This document shows positions 16,004 through 25,744 of a DNA stretch of 64,000 nt, piece by piece. The notes beneath the pieces are model-generated. The model was given only the letters and a program-made list of their open reading frames with translations, was not told where the DNA came from and did no database searches. The position numbers and the translations under genes were made by a program. The stretch is from positions 1,788,501 to 1,852,500 of the forward strand of contig NZ_CP095046.1 of the NCBI RefSeq assembly GCF_022919215.1, given 5' to 3'. How positions within the stretch are numbered: the first letter of the stretch is position 1; every line of letters starts with the position of its first letter. The stretch comes from Hymenobacter cellulosilyticus (GTDB lineage: Bacteria > Bacteroidota > Bacteroidia > Cytophagales > Hymenobacteraceae).

Positions 16004-16879
16004 TTATTGGTACGTAACGTTGGTTATTTTCCCTTTTGCTACTAAGAACTTCAGAATTTGGTAGGAATCTACTGGTTTACCCCGTTTGGTAGCAGGTTTC
16101 CATTGTTGCGGCATTTCATTTACCGGTCCCAGTACTTGGTTGACTAAGGTTTCAAATTCACCGCGCCCGTCTACATCGGCTAGAATGAGGTAGCCGCCTG
16201 CTTTGCCCTCACAGGTTACCAAAAATAGAATACTTGTCATAAAGGCCGCCTTTTGGGCCATCTCACTCGTCAACGGATGCGCGTCAAAATATTTCTGCAG
16301 CGCTTCCTTACCACCAGTAAATACCGGATACGAATCGGGTTGTGGGGGCAATGTGCCCAAACGCTTTGCCAGCATATCCGGCGAGGATAAGGGACTATCG
16401 GCCGCGGGGGCAAATAAGTTTTTGGGTGTGCAGGCGGTTGCTTTTACGATTTTATCGGTTGGAAACCGAGTTGCCACAGGTAAATCGGCGACTGTTTTGA
16501 ACCTGAACATCAACGGGGCTTTGGGTTGCTCAAACTGCTTCGGCAGAAAGAAAAGCGTCACGGCGCCGGCATTCTTATACCCTTCAAATGATAGATCTAC
16601 CTGCGTTAGTGTATCGCGCTTCTCATCAATTTTATACTGTATTTTATCTACATGAAATTTTAAATCGCGGGGGCCTTTTAGGGCATTTAAATAGAAGCCC
16701 ATATTATGTTTTGCGCGCCCTATCTTAATTGGGTTATCCGGCTCATAGCCATAGGAAGAGTCCCGTGAAACTTCCATTAGCTTCATCGTGCGCTCATTCA
16801 GAAATTCCTGTGCTTGTGCCGAAATTCCGCCGCAGAAGAGAAAGGCAAACAGGGCTGTGCGTAATAGCAATGCTCTCAT
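16004..16879 (-). CDS. Exported protein with TonB C-terminal-like domain
   Basis: A 291-residue exported protein with signal peptide MRALLLRTALFAFLFCGGISAQAQ. The C-terminal half resembles the periplasmic domain of TonB-family proteins. It has a PVFTGGKEALQKYFDAHP segment like the P-x-F-x-G-G-x-x-A-L-x-x-Y-L motif, and at the end LVNQVLGPVNEMPQQWKPATKRGKPVDSY, like the MPxWKPGxxxGKPV strand. It lacks the proline-rich spanning segment of true TonB, so it cannot bridge the envelope. Such orphan TonB-C proteins are frequent in Bacteroidota. The start at 16879 is chosen for the signal peptide; an upstream ATG would add 22 residues. Confidence 0.65.
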   Translation of the reverse strand: MRALLLRTALFAFLFCGGISAQAQEFLNERTMKLMEVSRDSSYGYEPDNPIKIGRAKHNMGFYLNALKGPRDLKFHVDKIQYKIDEKRDTLTQVDLSFEGYKNAGAVTLFFLPKQFEQPKAPLMFRFKTVADLPVATRFPTDKIVKATACTPKNLFAPAADSPLSSPDMLAKRLGTLPPQPDSYPVFTGGKEALQKYFDAHPLTSEMAQKAAFMTSILFLVTCEGKAGGYLILADVDGRGEFETLVNQVLGPVNEMPQQWKPATKRGKPVDSYQILKFLVAKGKITNVTYQ

Positions 16880-16997
16880 AAGGGCTACAAGATGCACAAA
16901 AAAACAGCTGGCTTTCAGCACCCGATAACTGAAGAATAGCGGCACATACGACAGCGGTTACTGCGGCCTGCGTCACCACCGTTCGCTATACTGCGTT

Positions 16998-17345
16998 TCA
17001 GCCAGCCAGAAAGCCGCCGTCCACAATAATCAGCTTGGCGCCCAGCTCGGTGGAAGAGCAGTGGGAGCTCAGCTCATCCGACACCTCGTAGGACATGCCC
17101 GGCGTCATCCGAAACGTTTGTCCGTCGGCCAGCTCGGTCAGCAGCTCGCCTTCAGTTACGAAGAGTAAATGACCTTTCTTACACCAGTGGTCGGCCTTAT
17201 AGCCCGCCGAATACTCTACCATTCGTACCCTTAAACTGCCCAGCTGCATCGTGCGCCAGTAGGCCACGCCGGTTTCGCCGGGGTGCTCGGTGGCGGGAAT
17301 TTGGGTCCAGTCGGTGACCTGGAAGGGAATGACGGAGGTAGGCAT
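16998..17345 (-). CDS. DHCW-motif cupin-fold protein
   Basis: A 115-residue single-domain cupin. The typical motif KADHWCKKGHLLFVTEGEL holds the conserved Asp-His-Trp-Cys and the second His, followed by MTPGMSYEVSDELSSH. It belongs to small cupins of unknown function named for this motif. It is cytosolic, with no partner gene at hand: the next genes on the same strand are more than 100 bases away. Confidence 0.85.
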   Translation of the reverse strand: MPTSVIPFQVTDWTQIPATEHPGETGVAYWRTMQLGSLRVRMVEYSAGYKADHWCKKGHLLFVTEGELLTELADGQTFRMTPGMSYEVSDELSSHCSSTELGAKLIIVDGGFLAG

Positions 17346-17543
17346 TGAAGTAGGGCCTGGTGGTATCTAGAAAGTGCAAAGAACCGCTAAGAATCGAGCT
17401 GCCAGCGCAGGGCCTATAATTTCTGGTCGCCAACTACGCTACTAATTAGCCAGCAAATCCGCGTGTATTCCCGAAGTCCATATCCCATATCAGGTATGAA
17501 GCCTAGCTACTAGCTCTGCAATACTGCCGGGCAGTAGTAGATA
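17346..17543. other. Intergenic region without recognisable features
   Basis: About 200 bases between the cupin gene and the lipoprotein gene. I see no gene, consensus promoter or terminator hairpin here. Confidence 0.5.
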
Positions 17544-17953
17544 TTACTGGCCGAAGTTAACCTGCTGGCAAGTTGTGGCACCTACATTGGTCAGCCTAAG
17601 GTGCGGCACGGGTAAGGGTATCGTGTTTTGGGGACAAAATGCCTCCCGGCCACCTGGTGCCAAGTCGTAGCTGAAATAAATAGTTTCGCCGGACTTGAAC
17701 CCCTGACCCTGGAGGGTGTAAGGGTCGCCGCCTTCCACGTTCACGGCCGCTACTAGGTTGGTGTGCGGACCGTAGGGCTTGCCAATTGGAAACTGGCTGT
17801 CGACCTCAATCAGCAAGCCATCCATGCAGGTGCTCCCGATTACCTTACCGGCGTAGCAAGCGGGCTGCGGGCCGGATCAATGCAGTTCTCAGTGGTGCAG
17901 GCCGACAGGGCCAGAAGGGTGAATAGCCTAAGAGTAGGTAAAAAGTGTTGCAT
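17544..17953 (-). CDS. Small lipoprotein, hypothetical (frameshifted)
   Basis: Reconstructed as a 136-residue lipoprotein. It begins MQHFLPTLRLFTLLALSACTTENC, with the lipobox LSAC giving lipidation at Cys19. The frame is lost at about 17870-17875 (GGCCGG); restoring one G gives ENCIDPGPQPACYAGKVIGSTCMDGLLIEVD, which joins the C-terminal 93 residues. Those end LRLTNVGATTCQQVNFGQ, and several Cys residues suggest disulfides. The domain is like other Bacteroidota secreted lipoproteins of unknown role. The total length becomes an exact multiple of three only with the one-base repair. Confidence 0.65.
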
Positions 17954-18031
17954 GCAGAAGCCGGGTTATGGTAGAAGATGGGTACTCTGCTCGGGCAGGA
18001 GCCCCGCCGAGCCCAAATGGTTGCATGGCAC

Positions 18032-18063
18032 AAAAAAAAGGCCGGGCAATTAAGCCCAGCCTT
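18032..18063 (-). terminator. Intrinsic terminator of the M1 peptidase gene
   Basis: On the minus strand a 10-bp stem (AAGGCTGGGC / GCCCGGCCTT, one G-T pair) with a 6-base loop is followed by eight T. Confidence 0.85.
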
Positions 18064-18086
18064 TTCAGATATGCTGCGCTTAGCGC

Positions 18087-20436
18087 CTAGTTGGTGCCGC
18101 CCGTGCTGCCTCCGCCGGTGGGCCGGGCCTGCTGCGTGGTGCTCTGCTGCATCGGGTTGGGAGCAACCTGCTGCTGCTGCTGGTACAGCTCGAAGCGCGA
18201 AGGAGCCAGCTTGCGGGGAAGCTGTTGTTGCTCAGGTCGGTGTCGGCCGTTTCCTGGAAGGGGTCCAGAATAAAGCTGACCACGGGCTTGGGCGTAATGA
18301 CCACCTTCGTCACGTGCTCGTTGTTTTTGCGCCAGATTTCGGCCGGAATGTTCAGCATTTCGGTTTTGCCGTCTTCGAAGGTCATCTGCACGATAACCGG
18401 CATGGTCAGGCCACCCACGTTGCGCAAATCCAGCTCATAGAAGTGCAGACCCGCGTTGAGGCGCTCCTGCTGCTCGGGCTTGAGCGTGCTGACGTACTGC
18501 TGGTAGCGCTGCCGGTCGGCGTCGGTGGTGGCGGTAGGGTCGTAGTTGTTGTAGAAGTCCTTCAGGTCGGGCTTCTCGTCGACCACCGTCTTCTTGATGT
18601 CCTGCAGGTTGCGCTGCTGGCTCAGGGTCTGGGGGGCGCTATTGAGCATCTCACGGCGCTTGGCATTCTCGATTTCGGGGTTTTTGGAGTCGACCGTAAA
18701 CCACTTCACGCCTTCCAGGCTCAGGTCGGTGTGGTCGGTGGTGTAAAACCAGCCGCGCCAGAACCAGTCGAGGTCGGTGCCGGAGGCGTCTTCCATGGTG
18801 CGGAAAAAGTCGGCCGGCTCGGGGTGCTTGTAGGCCCAGCGCTGGGCGTAGGTTTTGAAGGCGTGGTCGAACAATTCCCGGCCCATTACCGTCTCGCGCA
18901 GAATGTTCAGGCCGGTGGCGGGCTTGGCGTAGGCGTTGGGACCGAACTGCAGCACCGACTCCGAGTTGGTCATAATTGGGGTTTGCAGGCTCTTGTCGGT
19001 CCGCATGTACTCCACAATGTTCTTGGGCTCCCCGCGGCGCGAGGGGTAATTCCGCTCCCATTCCTGCTCAGTAAGGTACTGCACGAAAGTGTTCAGGCCC
19101 TCGTCCATCCACGACCACTGCCGCTCGTCGGAGTTGATAATCATGGGGAAGAAGTTGTGCCCCACCTCGTGGATAATCACCGAAATCATTCCGTATTTCC
19201 GGTCAGCGGAGTAGGTGCCGTCCTTCTCGGGGCGGCCACCGTTGAAGCAGATCATCGGGTACTCCATGCCGCCTACGGGGCCGTGCACCGAAATAGCCAC
19301 GGGGTATTCGTAGTCGATGGTGTGCTTGGAGTAGGTCTTGATGGTGTGGGCCACGACTTCGGTCGAGTACTTGCCCCACAGCGGATTGCCTTCCTTGGGG
19401 TAGTAGCTCATGCACAGCACCGGGTTGCCGGCCTGCTCGATTTCCATGGCGTCCCAGATAAACTTGCGGGACGAGGCCCAGGCGAAGTCACGCACGTTTT
19501 TGGCGGCGTAGGTCCAGGTTTTGGTGCCTTTGGCTCGTTTCTGCTCGGCCATTTCGGCTTCCATCTGGGTTACGATAAGCACCGGCTTCTTGGCACCCCG
19601 GGCCTGGGTCAGGCGCTTGCGCTGGGTGGCCGTCAGCACCTGGTCGGGGTTTTGGAGCACGCCGGTAGCGCCCACGACGTGGTCGGCGGGGCCGTGATGC
19701 TCACGCGGTAGTCGCCGAAGGGCAGGGTAAATTCGCCGCTGCCCAGAAACTGCTTGTGCTGCCAGCCGCGCACGTCGTTATACACGGCCATGCGGGGGTA
19801 GAACTGGGCAATTTCGTAGAGGTAGTTTTTATCGTCGGGAAAGAACTCGTAGCCGCTGCGCTGGCTGAATTTGAGTTGGTCGTTGATATTGTAGTGCCAG
19901 GCGATGCTGAACGTGACGGCCTGCTTGGGCCGCAGCGGCTGGGGCAGGTCCACGCGCATCATGGTGTGGTTGATGGTGTGCTTCAGAGCCTTACCACCCT
20001 TCATAGCCACCGACTCAATCTTGAACCCACCGTCGAAGTCGGAGCGCATCAGGTACTCCATGGCCTGAAACGACATTTTATCCTTCACCTCCGCCACCTG
20101 GGTGGAAGTCGTAATGGAGTTCTTGTCGAGGATATTCTGGTCGAGCTGCACCCAGAGGTAGGTCAGCACGTCGGGCGAGAGGTTGGTGTAGGTGATATCC
20201 TCGGAGCCTTTAATGGACTGTGTATTGTCATCCAGGCTGACGCGGATGTTATAGTCGGCGCGCTGCTGCCAGTAATCGGCGCCGGGCGCCCCGGAGGCCG
20301 TCCGGAACGAGTTGGGCGTGGGCAGCAGTTGGTCGAGTTGCTGAAACTTGTCGGTGCCGGAGTTGGTATTCTGCGCCAGCAGCGGGGCCGCCGTCAGCGT
20401 GGCCAGGCCCGCGGCCAGAAGTAAGTTTCTGAACAT
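18087..20436 (-). CDS. M1-family zinc metallopeptidase, exported (two frameshifts)
   Basis: An aminopeptidase-N-type peptidase of 783 residues after repair, exported by the signal [22 protein letters not shown]. The N-terminal beta domain ([24 protein letters not shown]) precedes the catalytic domain with the zinc motif [12 protein letters not shown] and the distal Glu in WMDEGLNTF. The frame breaks twice. At about 19684-19692 one base is missing from a G/C-rich run, so that [20 protein letters not shown] becomes continuous. At about 18215-18218 one C restores [17 protein letters not shown] and a Gln-rich tail. The total is a multiple of three only after both repairs. The tail ends GGGSTGGTN. 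Confidence 0.88.
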
Positions 20437-20556
20437 AGAAACGATAAGTAGAAGCGAAAGATCAAGAAAATCAGCGCAGTACACGGCTGCACTCAGCACT
20501 TAGAAAGTCAAAGACAGGAATGGGAGCGAAACGCTGCATCGGCAAGGCATAGTTTC

Positions 20557-21147
20557 TTAGCCAGTAAGGTTTTGCAGCAACAGCACCAGGGCAATTCCGC
20601 CCGCCGCGCCACTGACTACGAGTATCCAGTCGCGCCGCGCTACCCGCACCGCCCGTAGCACCACGAAGCCCACCAGCAGAATCACGGCCACAATAAGCAG
20701 CTGACCCAGCTCTACGCCGATGTTGAAGGCCAGCAGCTCGGCCACCGGGCGGCTGCTCTGGCCCAGCAGCTCGCGCAGGTAGCTGGAAAAGCCCAGGCCG
20801 TGAATCAGACCGAAAACCGCCGCCAGCAGATTGGGCAGGGCCCACAGCAGGGGCTCACGCCGCGTATCCAGCCCGGCCTGCCGCAGGTTGAGCAGGCTGG
20901 TAATGAGTATCGTTACCGGAATCAGAATTTCAATCAGCTTAGCGTTGTACTGCACAAAGCCCAGCGTGGCCAGGGCCAGCGTGATGGAGTGCCCAATGGT
21001 AAAGCTCGTTACCAAGGCTACCACTCGCCGCCACTCGGCTGCGGCATAGGGCGCACACAAAGCCAGCAGAAACACCAGATGGTCATAAGCCTGCAGGTTG
21101 AAAATGTGGAAAAACCCGAGCTGCAGGTAAGTCTGAAAGACGGACAT
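20557..21147 (-). CDS. HupE/UreJ-type membrane protein
   Basis: A 196-residue integral membrane protein with six or seven helices. It has the HupE/UreJ_2-type features: FNLQAYDHLVFLLALCAPYA with a conserved Asp-His, VTSFTIGHSITLALATL and FGLIHGLGFSSYLREL. The conserved His residues within the helices are thought to handle metals in this family (nickel for HupE/UreJ, although no hydrogenase or urease gene is here), so the substrate is unknown. It ends 120 bases before the M1 peptidase start on the same strand. Confidence 0.8.
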   Translation of the reverse strand: MSVFQTYLQLGFFHIFNLQAYDHLVFLLALCAPYAAAEWRRVVALVTSFTIGHSITLALATLGFVQYNAKLIEILIPVTILITSLLNLRQAGLDTRREPLLWALPNLLAAVFGLIHGLGFSSYLRELLGQSSRPVAELLAFNIGVELGQLLIVAVILLVGFVVLRAVRVARRDWILVVSGAAGGIALVLLLQNLTG

Positions 21148-21244
21148 GGAAGTAAAGCTACGGCGCTACGCCCAAAAAACAGAAACCGCCGGGCGGCGCC
21201 GCAGCCTACGGTTCGGGTTGCGGAGCCTAAGACCGGGAAAAGAA

Positions 21245-21273
21245 AAAGGCCTACTGCAGCGCAGTAGGCCTTT
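21245..21273 (-). terminator. Intrinsic terminator, T9SS protein 1
   Basis: AAAGGCCTACTGC (21245-21257) pairs perfectly with GCAGTAGGCCTTT (21261-21273). Almost the same hairpin follows the paralogous gene at about 25690-25721. Confidence 0.85.
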
Positions 21274-21296
21274 CCAGCTTTGTTCGGAACAAAGGG

Positions 21297-24200
21297 TTAT
21301 TCCTTGACGATACGGCGGATGTCGAGGCCGCCTTGCGTTTTGGCGCGCAGCAGGTACACTCCCGCGGGCTGAGTGGTCAGGTCCAGCTGCACGGTCCGGG
21401 CGCTGCTGTTGCCTTCTACCTTAGTCGTGAATACTACTTGACCAAGGGCGTTGATTACCGTCAGCTCGGTGGCCTGGCTGTAGCCGTTAAGCTCTACGCG
21501 CAGGTTGCCGTCGTGGGTGGGGTTGGGGTACACGCTTAGGCTGGAGCCAGCCAGGGGCTTGACGCTGGAGGTGACCACCAGGGCCAGGGAAGGGGCCGAG
21601 GCACAGCCGCCAGCGGAGACGACCACCGTGTAAGAGCCGTACTGCGCAGCCGAGTTGACCACGTAAGTCTGACCCGTAGCACCGGCAATGGCCACCCCGT
21701 TGAGGTACCACTGGTTGCCTGTGGCCGCACTCGAGGTCAGGGTCGTGGTCGGACCGTTGTACTGCACGCTCACCGTCGGACGGGCTGGCAGGGGCGTAAT
21801 GGTAAGCGTAGCCGTAGAAGTTACGGCCGCGCAGCCACCCGAAGCGGCCACGGTGTTGGTCACGGTGTAAGTGCCGGGCGTGCTAGCTGTCAGGTCAACG
21901 GCGCCGGTAGTAGCATTCAGACTCAGGCCCGTGGTCGACGAGAACGTGCCGGCCGAAGCACCCGTGGCCAGGGTCGGCGTTACCGAGCCGCTGCCGGCGC
22001 AGTAGGTACCGGCGGCGTAGCTGAAGCCGGCAGTAGCGGGAGCCGTGATGGTTACGGTAGTAGTGGCCGTAATGCTGGCACAACCGCCGGCGGCGGCTAC
22101 CGTGTTGGTCACGGTGTAGGTGCCGGGCGTGCTGGCCGCCAGGTTAATTACACCGGTCGTTGCATTGATGCTCAGGCCCGTAGTAGAGCTGAACGTGCCT
22201 GCAGTGCTGGTGGCGGGTACTACTGGCGCGGGGTTCGTACCCGTAACGCAGTAGCTGGTAGCAGCATACGAGAAGGCAGCTACCGGAGCCGCTGTGATGG
22301 TTACCGTTTGGGTAGCCGAAGACGGGCAAGTGCCGCCTACGCTATACGTCACCGTGTAGGTGCCGGGCGTGGAGGTAGCCAGGTTGATAGCACCCGTGGC
22401 CGCATCAATGCTCAGGCCCGTAGTCGAGCTGAACGTGCCGCCCGCAGTGCCGGTTACGGTAGCCGTCGGGTTGGTGCCGCTGACGCAGAACGTGGCGCTG
22501 CTGTAGCTGAACGTGGCCGTCGTAGCGGGGTTTACCGTCACCGTCACGGGAGCCGAGTTGATCTGGCGTCCGTCGTTGGTCAGAATCACAGCACGGAACG
22601 TGGTGGTGGCCGTCAGGTTGGTGAAGGTCAGCGTCGCCGTGTTGTTAAGGGGTGAAACAGGCGTAAAGCCCGAACCAGTGTTAACTTCATAAGTCACGAT
22701 GGTGCCTACGTAGTTGGTCAGCGTGATAGTGCCCGAGTTGGAGCCTGCGCACACTGCGCTAACCGAACTGGTCAGCGTACCGCCTTCGGTGTTGGCCAGG
22801 GCGAAGAAGTCGTTGCCGGGCGTGATGTTCAGGGTCGAAACCAGGCCCGTGGCGGGCGTGGTAACGGCCGTGCCCCCAATGGAGGCATACGCGCCAGCAG
22901 CCGTAGCAGCCTGGGCTACTACTGCCGTAGCCGGGTTGCCCACCACATCGTCGGCACCGTAGCTGAGCTGTACCGTGGCCGTAGCGGGCAGGTTAGCCGA
23001 GTTTTCGATCCGCACGTAGCGGGTGGGGTTCAGGTTGGAAACCGGAGCCACTACGCTGCCATTGGAAGCGCCGTTGATAACCGTAGCCGTAAGCACCTGG
23101 TTGGCGCTGGTCGTGATGCCGCCCACTACTACGGGGCGCCAGCCGGCCGCGTCGCCCACGGCGAAGGTGCGGCTAACGGCGGTAGCGCTGTTGACGCTAA
23201 TGCCCAGCGGGCCTTTCACGTAGCTCGTAGCCGAGCCCGTAGGAATGGCACCGGCGCTGGGGCCAAGTACCAGCGTACTAGCTGCCGAAGTCGTCAGTAC
23301 ACCATTGGTCAGAATCAGCGAAGCATTCGAGACGCCGGGCACGGTTACGGGGCCGCCAGCCAGTGTTACGCCAGCGGGGTTGCTAATGCTGATAACATCT
23401 ACCACGCGGCTGGCCGGAATTTCGAAGCCGGTGGTGCGGTTGGTCATCTCAGGAGCATAAATCAGCTGTAGCGCACCGCTGCCCAGGTTGAAGGTGGGGG
23501 CGCTGGCAAACGAGCCGCTGGTGCCGGTGTTGGCCGTCACCCCGATCTGGATGACGTTGAACACCGCCGTTCCGTCGCCGATGGTCAGGTTGCTGGTTCC
23601 GTTGAGGTTGCCCGTAAACATGTTCACGCGGGCGGCCACAATCGGGCTGCTCAGCGTGACACCGCCGCCGTTGTTGTCGATGGTCAGCACGCGGAGCGGA
23701 GTCGTGGCCGTGCCAGTGCCGCCGTAGGTCTGCGGTACGCTACCAATAAAGTAGAGCGTGCTGTTGACCGTGGCCCCGGTCGAGCTGGTGGCCGAGCCAG
23801 TGCCGTTCAAAGTGCCGTTGTTGGTCACCGTAGCGCCAACTTGCAGCAGGGTGTTGGCATTCAGAGTCAGGGTCGAGCCGGTGGTAATCAGCGTGGTGCC
23901 GTACACGATGGTCTGGCCCTGCAGCACGGCCGTCTTGGCGTTGGTCGTGTTGTCAATGTTCAGGTTGGGGAAGGTGCCGCGGATGCGGAAATCGAAGTTG
24001 GTAGCCGTAGCTCCCACGCCCACGTTCACCGTGCCGCCGGTGTAGTTATACGTGCCCGCCACGTAGTAGTCGAGCGGGGTGGTAGCGGTGCTGCGCTGCA
24101 CCAGGTTGATAGTACCGCCCGAAATAGTGGTGGTCCCGTTTACGCCAAACGAGGGCGTGCCCGAGGCGTTGCCCACAGTGGCAACGTTGATAGTACCGCC

Positions 24201-25225
24201 GCTCAGGGTGAAGGTCATGGACGCCGCTGCCGTAGCACTGGTAAAGCTGCTGAAACGACCTACCGTGCTCAGCGTGCCGCCTTCCATGGTGTAGACCGAG
24301 CCGGCACCGAAGTTGATGGAGTTGCCGATGGAGTTGCCCACGTTGAAGGTACCGGCCGAAATGCGCAGCAAGCCGTTCACGACGGGCGAGCCGGTCTGGC
24401 TGGCTACGGTGAAGTTGGCGTTGTTGAGCCAGAAGCCCCCGGTTGCGGGAATGACGTACGAGGCCGCGTTGCTGAACACGCGGTTCGTGACCGTATTGGT
24501 GCCCGAAATCTTGAGCGTTCCGGTCATGTCATCCACTGTGTTGGTGGTAATGCGCGTTGAGAGGAAGCCATCGGTAGCCGTGGCGCTGCCCTTCACCGAA
24601 AGGGAAGGCAGAATCATTTCCACAATGTCTGCCCGCACCGATTTGGCCAGCGACATAGTCTGCAAGTCGGTGGTGCCGGTACCGGTGAAGGTAGCGTTGC
24701 CCGCGCCGGTAAAGCGTAGGTCTGAACCGATGCTGCTGCTGGCACTCAGATCCAGCGTGCCGTTGTTGGTAACGTTGCCGGCTACTTGCAGGGTATAGGC
24801 CGTAGTGGCCGAGGTTTGGAGCGTACCCGTGGCCGCTACCGTAAGTCCGCCGCAGGTCGCGGCCACGTCCAGCGTCACGGTGGCACCGGCCACGATGGTT
24901 ACGTTGTCGGTAGCCGTGGGCACTACGCCGCCCACCCAGGTAGTGGGGTCGCTCCAGCTGCCCCCGGTTGCCGTCGAGCTGATTTCCGCCGTAATCTGGC
25001 GCAGAGCCAGGGTTCGGGCTGGCAGCTCCACACGCGCCGCGCTGGTACGGGTAGTAGCCGGGCGCTCTATGCTTTGCGCGGCTGGGGTAGGGGGCAGGCT
25101 CCGCATTTGCGCCTGCGCACCCACCAGGGTGCAGAAGCCCAGGGCGGCCGTCAGCAGGGGCGCCAGGTATGGCGGCCCGCCAGTGTCGGCTGCGCCTTGG
25201 CAGTTTTGAGTAATGTGTCGTGCAT
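21297..25225 (-). CDS. T9SS-secreted repeat adhesin-like protein 1 (frameshifted)
   Basis: A 1309-residue surface protein. The reconstructed N terminus, MHDTLLKTAKAQPTLAGRH then LLTAALGFCTLVGAQAQ, is a signal peptide once one C is restored in the run at 25157-25160. The N-terminal half starts with the G-x-W-x-D-x-x-TW-x-GG motif of Bacteroidota adhesins (GGSWSDPTTWVGGVVPTATDNVTI), followed by Thr/Ala/Gly-rich beta-solenoid-like sequence. Then come three roughly 80-residue repeats with AGTFSSTTGLSxxxxTG and STPGTYTVT, each with two Cys. An Ig-like unit leads to the type IX sorting domain: SVYPNPTHDG to GVYLLRAKTQGGLDIRRIVKE. Surface-anchored function is inferred; the ligand is unknown. Confidence 0.85.
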
Positions 25226-25689
25226 AAAGGTGATGATAGGTGGGAAATGGAAAAATGATGGAAGCAAGAGGAAGAGACCCTGCCCCGTTGCGCAAGCCCA
25301 AAAGCCGGCTGCGCGACTACACAAGTGAAGCCGGAAGCAGATAGTAAATAGAATACAGGGCACCGTTGGCCGTTACTCAAACAGCTAGTTTTAATAAACT
25401 TGGAAAAGTCAGGGAAGCGGTGCTTGTGTAAATATGAGACCTTTCCGAGGCATTTGAATTATAAGAGGACCAATATCTGAAAATAAATTGTCGAGCTTTT
25501 CTACAAGCCGCGTGCAAAACAAAAATGCCGGAAATATTCTATGCCGGACCCAGCCGAGCGAGGTAGGAAAAGAGCCTGCCTTGCCCATCTTGCTGGCCAC
25601 TGTGGCCGGTGGTACTAGAGCGAGAAACTGAGCAGAAAGCAACCCTTGCCGGGCGAAGCAGGATGCTGCGCGGAGCGGCCAAAAGCAAA

Positions 25690-25721
25690 GAAAAAGGCCT
25701 ACTGTATTGCAGTAGGCCTTT
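25690..25721 (-). terminator. Intrinsic terminator, T9SS protein 2
   Basis: AAAAAGGCCTACTG / CAGTAGGCCTTT with a short TATTG loop. It is the same stem as after T9SS protein 1, differing only in the loop. Confidence 0.85.
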
Positions 25722-25744
25722 CCGGCTTTGTTCGGGACAAAAGG

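Noticed and set aside
21536..25209. Many antisense frames inside the two large T9SS genes
   Set aside because: They mirror the Thr/Ala/Gly-repeat coding strand and show low-complexity Arg/Val/Ala sequence; the sense proteins have signal peptides and sorting domains.
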